From NCBI GenBank assembly GCA_013399305.1, contig VXAI01000035.1, positions 3,754,696-3,818,695 of the forward strand: a stretch of DNA of 64,000 nucleotides, read 5' to 3'. Both the position numbers and the translations under genes were made by a program. Source of the DNA: Rostratula benghalensis. Its lineage: Eukaryota > Chordata > Aves > Charadriiformes > Rostratulidae. The stretch's first letter is position 1; the number at the start of each line of letters is the position of its first letter. Shown here one piece after another: positions 1 to 9,400 of the stretch. The notes beneath the pieces were generated by a model. That model ran no database searches. It was not told the origin of the DNA and worked only from the letters and a program-made list of their open reading frames with translations.

Positions 1-250
1 AGGAGGGGTCGTCGGGGGCCTGTCGTGGAGAGCAGCGGGGGTGAACTTGTCACCCCGGGATGGGTGTTTACCGCTGTCCTCTCAACGCCGGCTGCTTCGT
101 GCTTCGCAGTTAACGGCACTGATTCCCCCACCCCACGCTTCCTGGTGGAAACACCGAGGCGCCAAGTACCGGGCACTGGGAGCAGGGAGAGCAGTTTATG
201 CTCAAATTTTCAGCTGCCATCAGAGAAGGGGGGGAAAAGCGCGCATTTTT
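1..250. promoter_or_regulatory. CpG-rich pocket at the left edge
   Basis: GC-rich sequence with frequent CG dinucleotides from the first base to about 250, then AT-rich DNA. It could be the margin of another CpG island, for example a further promoter or first exon of a divergent upstream gene. No recognisable protein is encoded on either strand. Confidence 0.4.
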
Positions 251-1382
251 AAGGGCCTCGTTATGATAGTTCTCGGCCAGGAGCAACAGTGCTCAGAGTT
301 TTTATAAACCAAAATAGGCATGGTAATTTCCCTCAAAGTGAACTCTAGAAATGTATGTATATAAATAACATCCGTGTACTCAAATATTGTTGGTTTTTTC
401 TGCATAAGGAAGGAGCTCATAGGCAAAACTTCGAATATTCAGTCAGGCGGATTATAAATTTTGTAACTAATGGGTGCCTAAAATCCACAGGCTTTGGTGG
501 TGTTACCTGTTGTAAACTTCCTGCAGAATTACACCTGCAAGTCTTACAACAGCAAGACATTATTTTTCGTTGTTTTACAGTTCAGAATAAGGCGCCCACC
601 TTCTGTTAATCATCCCAGATAACAAAAAATAATGAAGTACAGCGTAGGCGAGGTGCTGCAGGCCTGCTGCAAGAAAAGCTGCCCGGGCCAGAAAATGCCA
701 TCAAACCTCCTTCACCGCACGGGGCTGTCAAAAATCTTTGCAGAAAATCAGCACGTTAATCCTGATCATTCCCTCTCAAGAATAATAAAGATACTCCTCC
801 TAAACCAGAAAAAAAAGTTGCCCCCATCGGCTCCAAAATCATCAGCCAAAACACGTTCTGGAGGGAGATACCATCGCCTGGCATCGCAGGGAGTGAAACA
901 AGCGAGTGTCATCCCGGCTCCCTAATTTGTCTGTCCCTCCTTGGAGGGGAACAAAAAGCCACCCCGAGTGGCGGGGAGCGAGGGGTTGTGAGGAGGAGAA
1001 GAGAAACTTGCGCTGTGACTTCAACCTGAGCTGCCTGCCATGCAGGCAGGGCACGTGCAGCTTTTCACCTTTTTCTTCACGTTCTGGATCAGATCCTCCC
1101 TGTTCTGATCGCATGTAGATATCGTGATTTAACACATGACTTTAACAGACGTGAACGCCGTGTAACCAGTCTTGACGACGTTACCTGTAGCTCCGATTCG
1201 CGCCAGGAATTAATTGGCTTTAATCCAATGACTGAAACTTGCTTTTCAGCCTTTATTACAGTTACTCTCTAGTAATGTGTGGGTGGATTTGTTTGGAATT
1301 TAGCATAGGCTGTCCCTGGCATGGCACCATCCTTTGTACCTAGCACAGGACTGCCTGTAACATCAAACTGGGCGGGTGGGGG
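251..1382. other. intergenic DNA, nothing recognised
   Basis: Mixed-composition sequence upstream of FAF1. A GC-moderate patch at about 840-1070 gives open frames on both strands, but none resembles a known protein. No repeat or RNA gene was recognised. Confidence 0.5.
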
Positions 1383-1403
1383 AAAAAAAAAAAAAAAAAA
1401 AAA
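1383..1403 (+). repeat. poly(A) run, 21 nt
   Basis: An uninterrupted A tract after a G-rich stretch. No polyadenylation signal stands directly before it and no flanking target duplication was found. Confidence 0.9.
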
Positions 1404-1429
1404 GGCAGGTTTGAGGGCAATCACTTTAT

Positions 1430-1870
1430 CATCCCTCCGCTCGGTGGTGGGGAGCTCGAATTGTTAAGCCAACAAGTCAGCGGGCAATAAAAACCTCTTG
1501 GCAAGCCCTGCCAATATAAACTAGAGCAGGAACGCGGTAAAACGCAATAATGAACTTCTCTGAAACGCTGGCTTTGCATCGCGAGTGGCCGCAGCCCGGC
1601 TGGAGACCCCGCACGGCCCCGCCGCCGCCGCCAGGCACCCACCCCAGGCGCTGCCCGGCAGCAAACGGGCTCTAAACAATTCCCTGCAGTCATTTTTTTT
1701 TGGGAACACCGACTCTCCTGAAGGCATAGCTTAAATTTTAACACGTTTCTGTCTCTCCCCTCGGACGGAGCCCGGGGCCGCGGTGGGCGGTCCGGTTGTA
1801 CGGCATCCCCTCCCCGCTCCCCGCAGCGGGGAGCTCTCAGAGTCCGAGAAACTCGTGTAAAGCCCTCGCG
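1430..1870. promoter_or_regulatory. second CpG-rich pocket, 5' of FAF1
   Basis: About 440 bp with many CG dinucleotides and a GCC-repeat stretch near 1617-1635. It is flanked by poly(A) runs at 1383-1403 and 1916-1937. It contains CCAATATAAA at 1511-1520, a possible TATA-like element. It could be an upstream or divergent promoter element, possibly of CDKN2C. No protein was recognised; the open frame on the minus strand is best explained by GC-rich composition. Confidence 0.4.
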
Positions 1871-1915
1871 GACGGAAGAGAAAACAAAGCAAAACAATAA
1901 AGAACTGTGTTTCCT

Positions 1916-1937
1916 AAAAAAAAAAAAAAAAAAAAAT
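1916..1937 (+). repeat. poly(A) run, 22 nt, with AATAAA upstream
   Basis: A22 continues after TT into a further A7. AATAAA at 1896-1901 lies 15 nt before it, which resembles the 3' end of a reverse-transcribed mRNA. No coding sequence upstream supports a retrocopy. Confidence 0.85.
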
Positions 1938-2200
1938 TAAAAAAAGGCAAAATAACTTGATTCAAAGATGCCATCATGTAGCTTTATTAGCTAATAGGAA
2001 AGGTGCTTGATGTGTCCGTGACCTCAGGTGGCTGCGACACCCATACAAAAGAGCGGACCAAAACATGCTGGAATAATTAGTAAATTGATATCCAAACGCC
2101 TGTGTGTTCAACGTCAGCGCTAAGGGGGTAGGTGTACGGCACCGGGTTGCAGGAGGAAGAATTAAAGTGCATTAATTACAGCTATATTTGCATTACTTTA

Positions 2201-2222
2201 AACAACAACAACAACAACAAAA
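2201..2222 (+). repeat. (AAC)n microsatellite
   Basis: About seven AAC units with a terminal AAAAC variation, just upstream of the main CpG island. Confidence 0.85.
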
Positions 2223-2673
2223 CAACCCAGATTTCTTTGTTGTGAATAATACAATTGCATCTTACAGTGCTGGAGCGAGGGCCGCTGTGCAGATCACGGT
2301 CTTTCGGCTCAGAAACCTGCGGAAAAACGCGTTTTCTCCATTGGAGAGAAGTACGAAGATGGGGAGAACCACTGCTTTACCGAGCCCCCCTGCCCCGGGG
2401 AGGCTCGGGTCGCTGAGCGAGCGGAGAGTTACCGGCTGCCGGAGCAGACGGCGCCGGGGACCGAGCCGCTGCATTCCCTGATGCCACCGCGATCCCGCCC
2501 GCTTCTCCCACCCGGGGGCGCGGATGGGAGCCCTACTCCCGCCGGAGCCTGCAGCAGCCCTTCTTTCCCCGCACCGGACGGCGGGTCCGCTTCAGCCGGC
2601 GCCCCGCCGATCCCTTAGGCCGCAGTCGCCGGCGGGGAGCCAAGCCGGGCCGCTCCGTGCCGCCGCGGGGATC

Positions 2674-2698
2674 GGGAAGCCCGGGGCGGGAGGGGGGG
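2674..2698 (+). other. G-quadruplex motif in promoter
   Basis: Four guanine tracts on the + strand (2674-2676, 2683-2686, 2688-2690, 2692-2698) are separated by loops of 6, 1 and 1 bases. This satisfies the usual G3+N1-7 pattern. Confidence 0.6.
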
Positions 2699-2995
2699 AT
2701 CAGTTCGGGAGAAGACAGCGCTGCTCCCGGCCGAACCGAGCTGCCCCGCCCGCTCGGAGGCCGGGCCGCGGCCGTTGTCCCCCCCGCTCCCCACCCCGGG
2801 AAGACTGAGGCGGTCCGTCCCCTCAGGAAAGGCCTAACGCGCGGGCCGCCGCTCGCCCGGACCGGCCGCCGGTAGCGCGGGCACCTTCTGCCGGGCGGCG
2901 GAGCGGATTCCTGGCGCATCCCTTTCCCTTCCCGCCGGGCCCGGTGCGGGGTCCGCGGTCACGATCGCGGCTCGTCCGCCGAAACGGCGCCGCCG

Positions 2996-3027
2996 CCCCC
3001 CCTCCCTCTCCCCCTCCCGCCTCCCCC
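2996..3027 (-). other. G-quadruplex / i-motif tract in promoter
   Basis: Cytosine tracts at 2996-3002, 3004-3006, 3010-3014, 3016-3018 and 3023-3027 with loops of 1-4 bases make a strong quadruplex motif on the minus strand and an i-motif candidate on the + strand, just upstream of the E-box. Confidence 0.6.
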
Positions 3028-3050
3028 GGCTTCGCTTGACAGGAGGGTGG

Positions 3051-3057
3051 TCACGTG
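3051..3057 (+). promoter_or_regulatory. CACGTG E-box in the core promoter
   Basis: TCACGTG is a consensus site for USF, MYC/MAX and TFE3/TFEB-type bHLH-ZIP factors. It lies 400 bp upstream of the FAF1 ATG inside the CpG island. Occupancy is unknown. Confidence 0.45.
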
Positions 3058-3141
3058 CCGGCCGCAAAGCGCCTCTTTGCGACCTCAATGACAGGCAAAA
3101 TGTGCGACAGGCGCTGTGGAGGCAGGGAGGGAGCGGCGCTG

Positions 3142-3177
3142 CCTCCTCCTCCTCCTCCTCCTCCTCCTCCTCCTCCG
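3142..3177 (+). repeat. (CCT)12 trinucleotide repeat in the presumptive 5' leader
   Basis: Twelve uninterrupted CCT units, then CCGCCT. The tract is homopyrimidine/homopurine, so it can form triplex DNA, and its GGA strand can form quadruplexes. It lies about 275 bp before the FAF1 ATG, so it may be transcribed into the 5' UTR depending on the start site. Length variation between individuals is likely. Confidence 0.9.
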
Positions 3178-3356
3178 CCTCCCCGGGCCAGCAGCTGAGG
3201 CAGCGTTGCCTGCTCCCGGCCCCGGCCCGCTTCCCTCTTCTTCTCCCCTTCTCTCCTCCTCGGCTGCGCCGCCGCGTCCCGGCCGCCGCCGAGCTGCCAG
3301 GCGGGGGCAGCCCCCGGGCAGGCGCCGCGGGAGCCCGAGAGGAACCCGGCGCCTCG

Positions 3357-3368
3357 ATGAGCTCCTAA
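3357..3368 (+). promoter_or_regulatory. minimal upstream ORF (Met-Ser-Ser-stop)
   Basis: ATG AGC TCC TAA lies 83 bp before the FAF1 start codon. Its context is weak (T at -3, A at +4), so most ribosomes should scan past it. It matters only if transcription starts upstream of 3357, which the sequence does not prove. Confidence 0.4.
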
Positions 3369-3450
3369 AGCTCCCACCCTGCCCCGTCCTCGCCGGCAGC
3401 AGCTCCAGGTGCGCGGGGTCAGAGCGGAGCCGGGGACGCAGCGGGCTGCA

Positions 3451-3495
3451 ATGGCGTCCAACATGGACCGGGAAATGATATTGGCTGATTTCCAG
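3451..3495 (+). CDS. FAF1: FAF1 exon 1 (coding part), residues 1-15
   Basis: It encodes [15 protein letters not shown], the start of the UBA domain. The ATG at 3451 has G at -3 and G at +4, a strong Kozak context, and no upstream in-frame ATG extends the frame. The donor GTAAAT follows at 3496 in phase 0. The coding part sits at the 3' edge of the CpG island, as expected for a housekeeping first exon. Without splicing, the frame would run into intron 1 and stop at the TGA at 3607-3609. Confidence 0.97.
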
Positions 3496-6400
3496 GTAAA
3501 TTTCAAGCCGCCGCCGCCACACAGCCGTGGCCTCTCTCGCTGCTTTTCTCTTTCTCCTCCTTGCTGTGCTGCTTGTTCTTTGTGGGAAGGTCCAGGGCGG
3601 TGGGTGTGAAACCCACCCTCCAAAGCCTATGCTCTTTCTTTCTTTCTTTCTTTTTTTTTTCTTTTCCTCTTTTTCTATTGTTTTTAAATGTCTCTTTTTT
3701 TGTTCAGAAATGGAGAACGTGTGCCCTCTTCTCTCAAGGTGCGTGAACAAAATGTCTTCTTTAACTTAGAGAGTTTCAGTTTTTAATAACAAGCTTTTTT
3801 CATCCACTTTGCTCGTTCCAACCCTCTACAACCACCCAGGCCCTGGGACAGCTGTGTGCCAGCTCACTTGGAAGAGGCAAATGCCAGGGAGGATACAAAA
3901 CTCATCACTCCTCATGATTTGTCACAGTGTTTGTAATGAATCACTTACTGGTACCACAGATTAACGCTGAACAGAGGTGTTTCCATTGTAATACCAACAC
4001 TAACTTCGTGGTTGCCTCAGCCTCTGACTGTTGTAATGACGGTAAAACTCTTCCCACCCTGTTCCAAACAACAACATGTTTGTGTAGAAAGGAAGAATAT
4101 GTCTTTAAAAGTTGTTTGTTACCTTCCCTCCTCCCTACAAAAGGGCTATAACTTAACTTCAGACTTTTAGATTTTATTCCCAGAATAAAGTCTTTGTTTA
4201 AATAAAAGCAATGTGTTCAGGAGCCTGGTTAATCTTTCCTGTATATTGCTTCTTCATATTGCTTGCTTTTATATATATATATTTTTTTTTTATAAGAATA
4301 AGTAAACAAGTAGAAGATACCTGTGTTTGAAATAGTGGAGAGAGCAAAAAGCAGCTTGGAAGGGTATCTGATTATATTTGAATGAATCTTTTTAATGCTT
4401 GCTGTTTGATCAATATTTTTTTTTTTTTTTTTGCTTTGTACCTTTTCAGAGGCTGTTCTTACATGGGCAGGCTCCAGGACATAGCTGGAGTTGAGTTGTA
4501 AACCTGCTGTCTATATGTTCAGATTTCTTAAAAGACTGTTTCTCAGCTGTTAGCAGTGAAACTACTTTAATTCAGTTTTTTAAAAAAAAAGTAGTCCAAT
4601 CACCGTGTATGTGTTTAACAAGAAAGTTTTTTTGGAATTACAGGTAGGGTGACTGTAGTGTACATTATGTAATTCCTCCTTTGCACAAGGCATCCAGTGT
4701 CACACTGACGTAACTTGTGTGGAGTTCCCAAGTGATAACAGGGAAGTATTTTCCCATTTTGTACCCAAGAATCTTACATCTATGTGTATTAAAATGTTTA
4801 ACAAACGTTTCTATAACGAATCTTCATTTTGTAGTGCTTGGAGATAATTTGGTGTGTGTAAGGAGTGACATCATAATTTAAGGCTGGAGTTTCATAAGGG
4901 AGTTCTTCCAGTAACAATACACCGGGTTAGAAGGAAACTGGGACCCCAATTCTGCACTCATACTAGTGGGAGATAGCCTCTCATGGAATCTTACAGTAGT
5001 AGCTAAAACAGGTTTACATTCAGGAATCCAGATGATGATTCAGTTAATGGCTGGTAAATGTAAGATTTGTTTCTTTAATAAAGTTTTTAGTCTGTACCCG
5101 CTTTGCAGGTTTTTAGGGTCCATGGTGTTTTGTCGTTCTCCAGTATTTTACATCTTGGCTTTTGAAACCAATTAATAAAGGTGTAAAAGCAACTGCAGTG
5201 TTTGGTACCCTGAAGACAAGTAAGTGTTACTGCAAACTTGCAGATGGGCAGTGGAGTCGTAGAAACCAGTTGTGGATCAAGGATGATGCCTTATCTGAAC
5301 CTAGAAAATAGTTTATCATCTAACAATGCTTATACAAACCCTAAAGCTTTTCCTCTTGTGTTTCAGCAGACAGCTTCATTTTTCTGTTTCATTTTTTATT
5401 TTTATTTTTTTTTATAATCCCTAGCTTCTACCTGTTTCTGAAATGCTGAACAGTCAATTGTCATGCTGTTAAAGCTTCAGATAGCAAAGGAAAATGTCAA
5501 TCATTATTAGGCCTTGTACCTTTAGGCTGTTACAAAATGGTGAAGTATTTGGGTTATTTTAAATACTTGATGGAATTTACACCTTATTCACTAAGAATTA
5601 AATATGGAAAATAAAACACTCTGTGCAAAGTAATTCTGTGTGATTTTCCCTTCCATATTTTCTGTACCTTTTAATTAATAAATATGTTTCTCAGAGTTCT
5701 TCTGTATTTGTGTGAGGTATCTTGTTGAAGAACGTTGTGCGCACTGGAAATTTGAAAAGAAATTCCTTGTAGTTTTGTCCAGTTAATCTTTGCTGAATTA
5801 AATTGGGAGGAGGGAAATGTCCATTGCCATTTCACACCCACTTTTCCCAAGTTACTTTTAGGAGGGATAGAGCGGTGGCTGTTGGAACTTTTGAAACTTG
5901 AAAGGGTTTTCCTGCCACATAAGAAATTTTTCAGTGAAGTCGTGATTATACTGATATTTAGTACATTCCTCAAGTTTTTGTGGAATTATTTTGTATCTTT
6001 CAAAGCCATTAGGGATTCTGCTATTGCTTTCAACTAGAGCAGGATCTGGTGTTGCATTTGCTCTTTCCTTTTAGCTCTCATTGTTGTAACAGGTTACTTC
6101 TGTGTTTTGAGGTGCTAAAGAGAAATACTTAAATATTTTGTATGTATACATACAAACACTGAATAATTTTATACAATATTTTAGCCATGGCATGCAGTAA
6201 GTGATCTACCAAAATATTTTTGTCTTAATGTCTCCAAACAATTTAAGCCTGTTCTGTGTGGTTCATAATTATTTTCTTTCCCTCTCCTTTTTTAATGAGG
6301 CTACTGTATGCTACTGAGGGAGTACAAAGTACGTATTCATGCATGTGGGCTGTGTGAGCAACCTGTCTAACTTTTCCTTCTTAGGTCCTTGCTTAGGAAA

Positions 6401-9400
6401 GATTATGCAGAAGCTTAGCTTTGTACATGAGTAGTTGGATTGTTTTCAGTGGAAGTAGCTAAAGGAGCGGAGTTACGCGCACAAACAAGTTGTAGCTGTT
6501 TAACTAAATGCAATTCAGAATTTCTCCACAAAGTGTCATTGGCATATAGGAAAAACTTCAACAACTTGTGTTTGTAGCATAAATTCTTTAAAAAGGTATC
6601 TACATGTGAATTGGTAAAAGTGATGATACCTCTCATACTGGGGGAAATGAGGGTGTATGAATTCTACCGATTGTTAACGTCTCTGTTGCTCTTTTGCCTG
6701 CTGTGTTTAACTGCAAAATGTTCTTCCATCTCCTGTGGGATACCCAGGTCCTCACATGACACAAACATATTCATGATCACGATATACATTCAGTTTGGGG
6801 CTTGAAAAGAATTGCTCTCACAGTGTATTGGTCCGCTTTTCGTGATAAAGAAAACATATTTTCTCTTTGAGTTGCAAACTTTAGTTCTGCTGCACTTAGT
6901 TAAACAGGCATAGGTAAAACTGTCCAAGAATGAAAAACAGTCTCTGAATATTGTCAGGAGTGTCAGGCATCAACATTTTTGTATGCTGGCACCTTTACTT
7001 TTGTTTTTACAGTTTTACTTGGGGCAGTGACTAGAATTAGCAAGAACAATCTTTTTGTTGTGAGTTACGTCCACTTGTAGGCCCGCTCCGTTTGCGGTAT
7101 GTGATCGTCCTCACAACAACTCTAAATGTAGAGGGGGCCCGAGGGTTGGAGTATTGGCAGCTCCCACAGTTGCCAGCCCCTGAGGGGCCGTGTATTACAG
7201 GAATATCCAGCACATGGAGCTTCAGAAGGAAATTTTTCTTAGAATTCTCACTTTTTCATTGACTAAATAAATAAACTGCTCCAGATTTGGTCTGGGTGGG
7301 AAGACTTCAGAGTGGAGTGGCAAAACTCAAAAATCCTTGCTTCCATCGAAACAACAGATATCCAATAGATTTCTTTTTTCTTCTGTCTGTGTTCATTGTG
7401 CAACACAGATAGTTATATGAGGTTTTGTTTTCTTTTTACTATTGTTTTTTTTAAATGAATGGTAGACTGTTTTGGTGTGATTCACACACACATCTATAAA
7501 AATATCTTTCTTTCGAATTTCACCTTTGTGTCAAATCACAAAACCAGAAGTTTGTGGGAGGAGCAAGGGGGAATTGGGAAGGAAGAACCTCATTGCCATC
7601 AGTTACAGAAAAGGTGAGAAAGCATTCAAGATAATCATGTTTTGGGTTATAAAACTAACAATGGCACCCATTCAGCAGCTTTTTTTTTCTTTTTTTTCTT
7701 TTACTACTTGTTTCTTTCTGGAATGGCTGAACTTAAAGAAACACAATGCTGTTAAGTATCTGACAAGATGTATTTTAAAAGTTGTTTTTTTTTTTTTTTT
7801 TCTTTTTTGTGATTGTAAAAAATATCTGTCTCCTTCAGCCCTGTATAAGATTATCTCTGTTATGCGCACTATTTTCACTAACACCCCATGTAGAGAATTT
7901 ATATGTGTGTCAATTTTTTATGGGGTGGGGTGCTAAGGGAGCTTTGCTTTCTTCCGTGTGTATTGGCATGATGGCTCAGGCTTTCTGTCACTTTGAAGTT
8001 ATTGCCAGTATGAAAATTTGATGGGTGAAAGAGGTAGGCAGATGCAGGAATAGCTTTGAGCCAGTACCCTTGATTCTTGCCCTGGACTGTGACAGGCTGG
8101 GGGCTGGAACGAGTCAACCATTTTCTGTTAGGGTTTTGAACCATCCAGTGGAGGGTTTTGAACCAACAGCAAAGTTCACATCTTTAGCATTGATTTCTGA
8201 AAGAAATTGTGTTGTTTTGTCATTAAGGCATTGGAGCAGAAAGGGCTGTTCTTCATTTCTCTGCAGATCTCTGAAATGTTTGGCAGCTCAGTCAGAACGT
8301 GGCCAGCAAAAGACCAGCAAAAGATAGGTGCTGAAGAAACTTCCAGCCAAAGCTTAAATCTTTGGAAAGTGTTCTCCAACGTAGGTTTAAAGTTCTTGGA
8401 GGCCTACGTTTTCATGAGACAATCTTTCTCAGTGCCTAAACATCTGGTCTTATGTGTGTTCAGATCTGTCTGAACCTAAACCCTCAGTCTTGCTCATACA
8501 AACTCATTCTTTTGTGTTGCCTCTCTGTAGGATACAATGCAGTGGGTGCTCCCGGAGCATGCCAGCTGGGCTGAGCCCTGCAGCTCTCTCTGCAGTGGTT
8601 GGAAGGCAATCCAGTACCCTGTAGAGGAGAAATCAGGGCTTGAGAGAGACAAGTTGGTTTCTTCATCTTCTCATACAGCCTATTGTTAGGTAAAAGTGGA
8701 CTGCACTAAGTTTCTAGCAGTTGAGCACCAAGATGCTCGGCACTGCTTCACCTGACCTTTTGTGTGGATATAGGTTACTATATGCTTAGCTACATTTTGA
8801 TATAGTTAACAGGGCTGTTTCTCAGTGTAATAAAAGAGGACCTTACTACACCATAGGATGTTGAAGTTCATACCTATAAGGCCCCTTAATTTACATTGTG
8901 ATTAGAATTCCTCTTAATCCTTGTTGCTTGATGTCACATCTTATAATTTTGTGCATTGCACAGTCAGTAACAGCGCTGGAACTGGTAGTTGGACCTCTTG
9001 GTTTGCAACAGAATTGGTTTTGTTTGCTGTAAATGGCCTTGGGGGCAAGAGACATGATAAAAGCATACTGTATGCTTAGTTGTGTTTTAGTTTGGTTATT
9101 TTGATTGTCCTTGTCTGCTACCAAGACTATTGCTTATATTATTGTGTTCTTTGTGTGTTTCTGAAGAATCAACAGTTTAATTTCTTTAGAAACTTTTTAG
9201 ACTCAGCTGTAGTCCCAAAGCTGATGTTCCTTAGAACAAAGCTAGTTTGATTTACTAGTACCTTTCTGGTCTTTAAACTGGACATGAAGTGGATTCCAGA
9301 GTCACAAATAAGAAACTGGAGTAAGAGTGGTGTCTGTTTAGCAACCTGATAACTTGGATATTTCCATTGAGAACTCTTCAAAGGAAAGCCAGCTGATTTC

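Larger units (their letters stand above)
2270..3500. promoter_or_regulatory. CpG island promoter of FAF1, possibly bidirectional
   Basis: A dense run of CG dinucleotides and GC boxes covers about 1.2 kb and ends at FAF1 coding exon 1, then gives way abruptly to AT-rich intron. There is no TATA box near the start codon, as expected for a CpG-island housekeeping promoter with dispersed initiation. Embedded features are a TCACGTG E-box at 3051-3057, G-quadruplex-forming runs on both strands and a (CCT)12 tract. In mammals CDKN2C is transcribed divergently from next to FAF1. The same arrangement here is inference: the CDKN2C coding exons are not in this window. Confidence 0.85.

Noticed and set aside
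1421..1897. 158-codon minus-strand frame in the upstream CpG pocket
   Set aside because: Arg/Pro/Ser-rich translation of GC-rich DNA with no family resemblance. It is not the INK4 ankyrin protein expected from a divergent CDKN2C.
1404..1937. Processed pseudogene ending in poly(A)
   Set aside because: AATAAA and poly(A) are present, but there is no coding similarity and no flanking target duplication, and the block is CpG-rich like a promoter.
1..3450. CDKN2C coding exons
   Set aside because: I looked for the INK4 ankyrin protein start on the minus strand and found nothing. Any CDKN2C sequence here would have to be noncoding.
3451..3609. Short FAF1 isoform reading through the exon 1 donor
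   Set aside because: The frame stays open for 52 codons, but the donor is good and the continuation is low-complexity Pro/Ser/Cys sequence. This is ordinary intron read-through.
3051..3750. Long minus-strand frames (190 and 221 codons) opposite FAF1 exon 1
   Set aside because: They are translations of CpG-island GC and the (CCT)12 repeat (poly-Gly and poly-Arg runs). They overlap the true first exon in antisense and have no recognisable domain.
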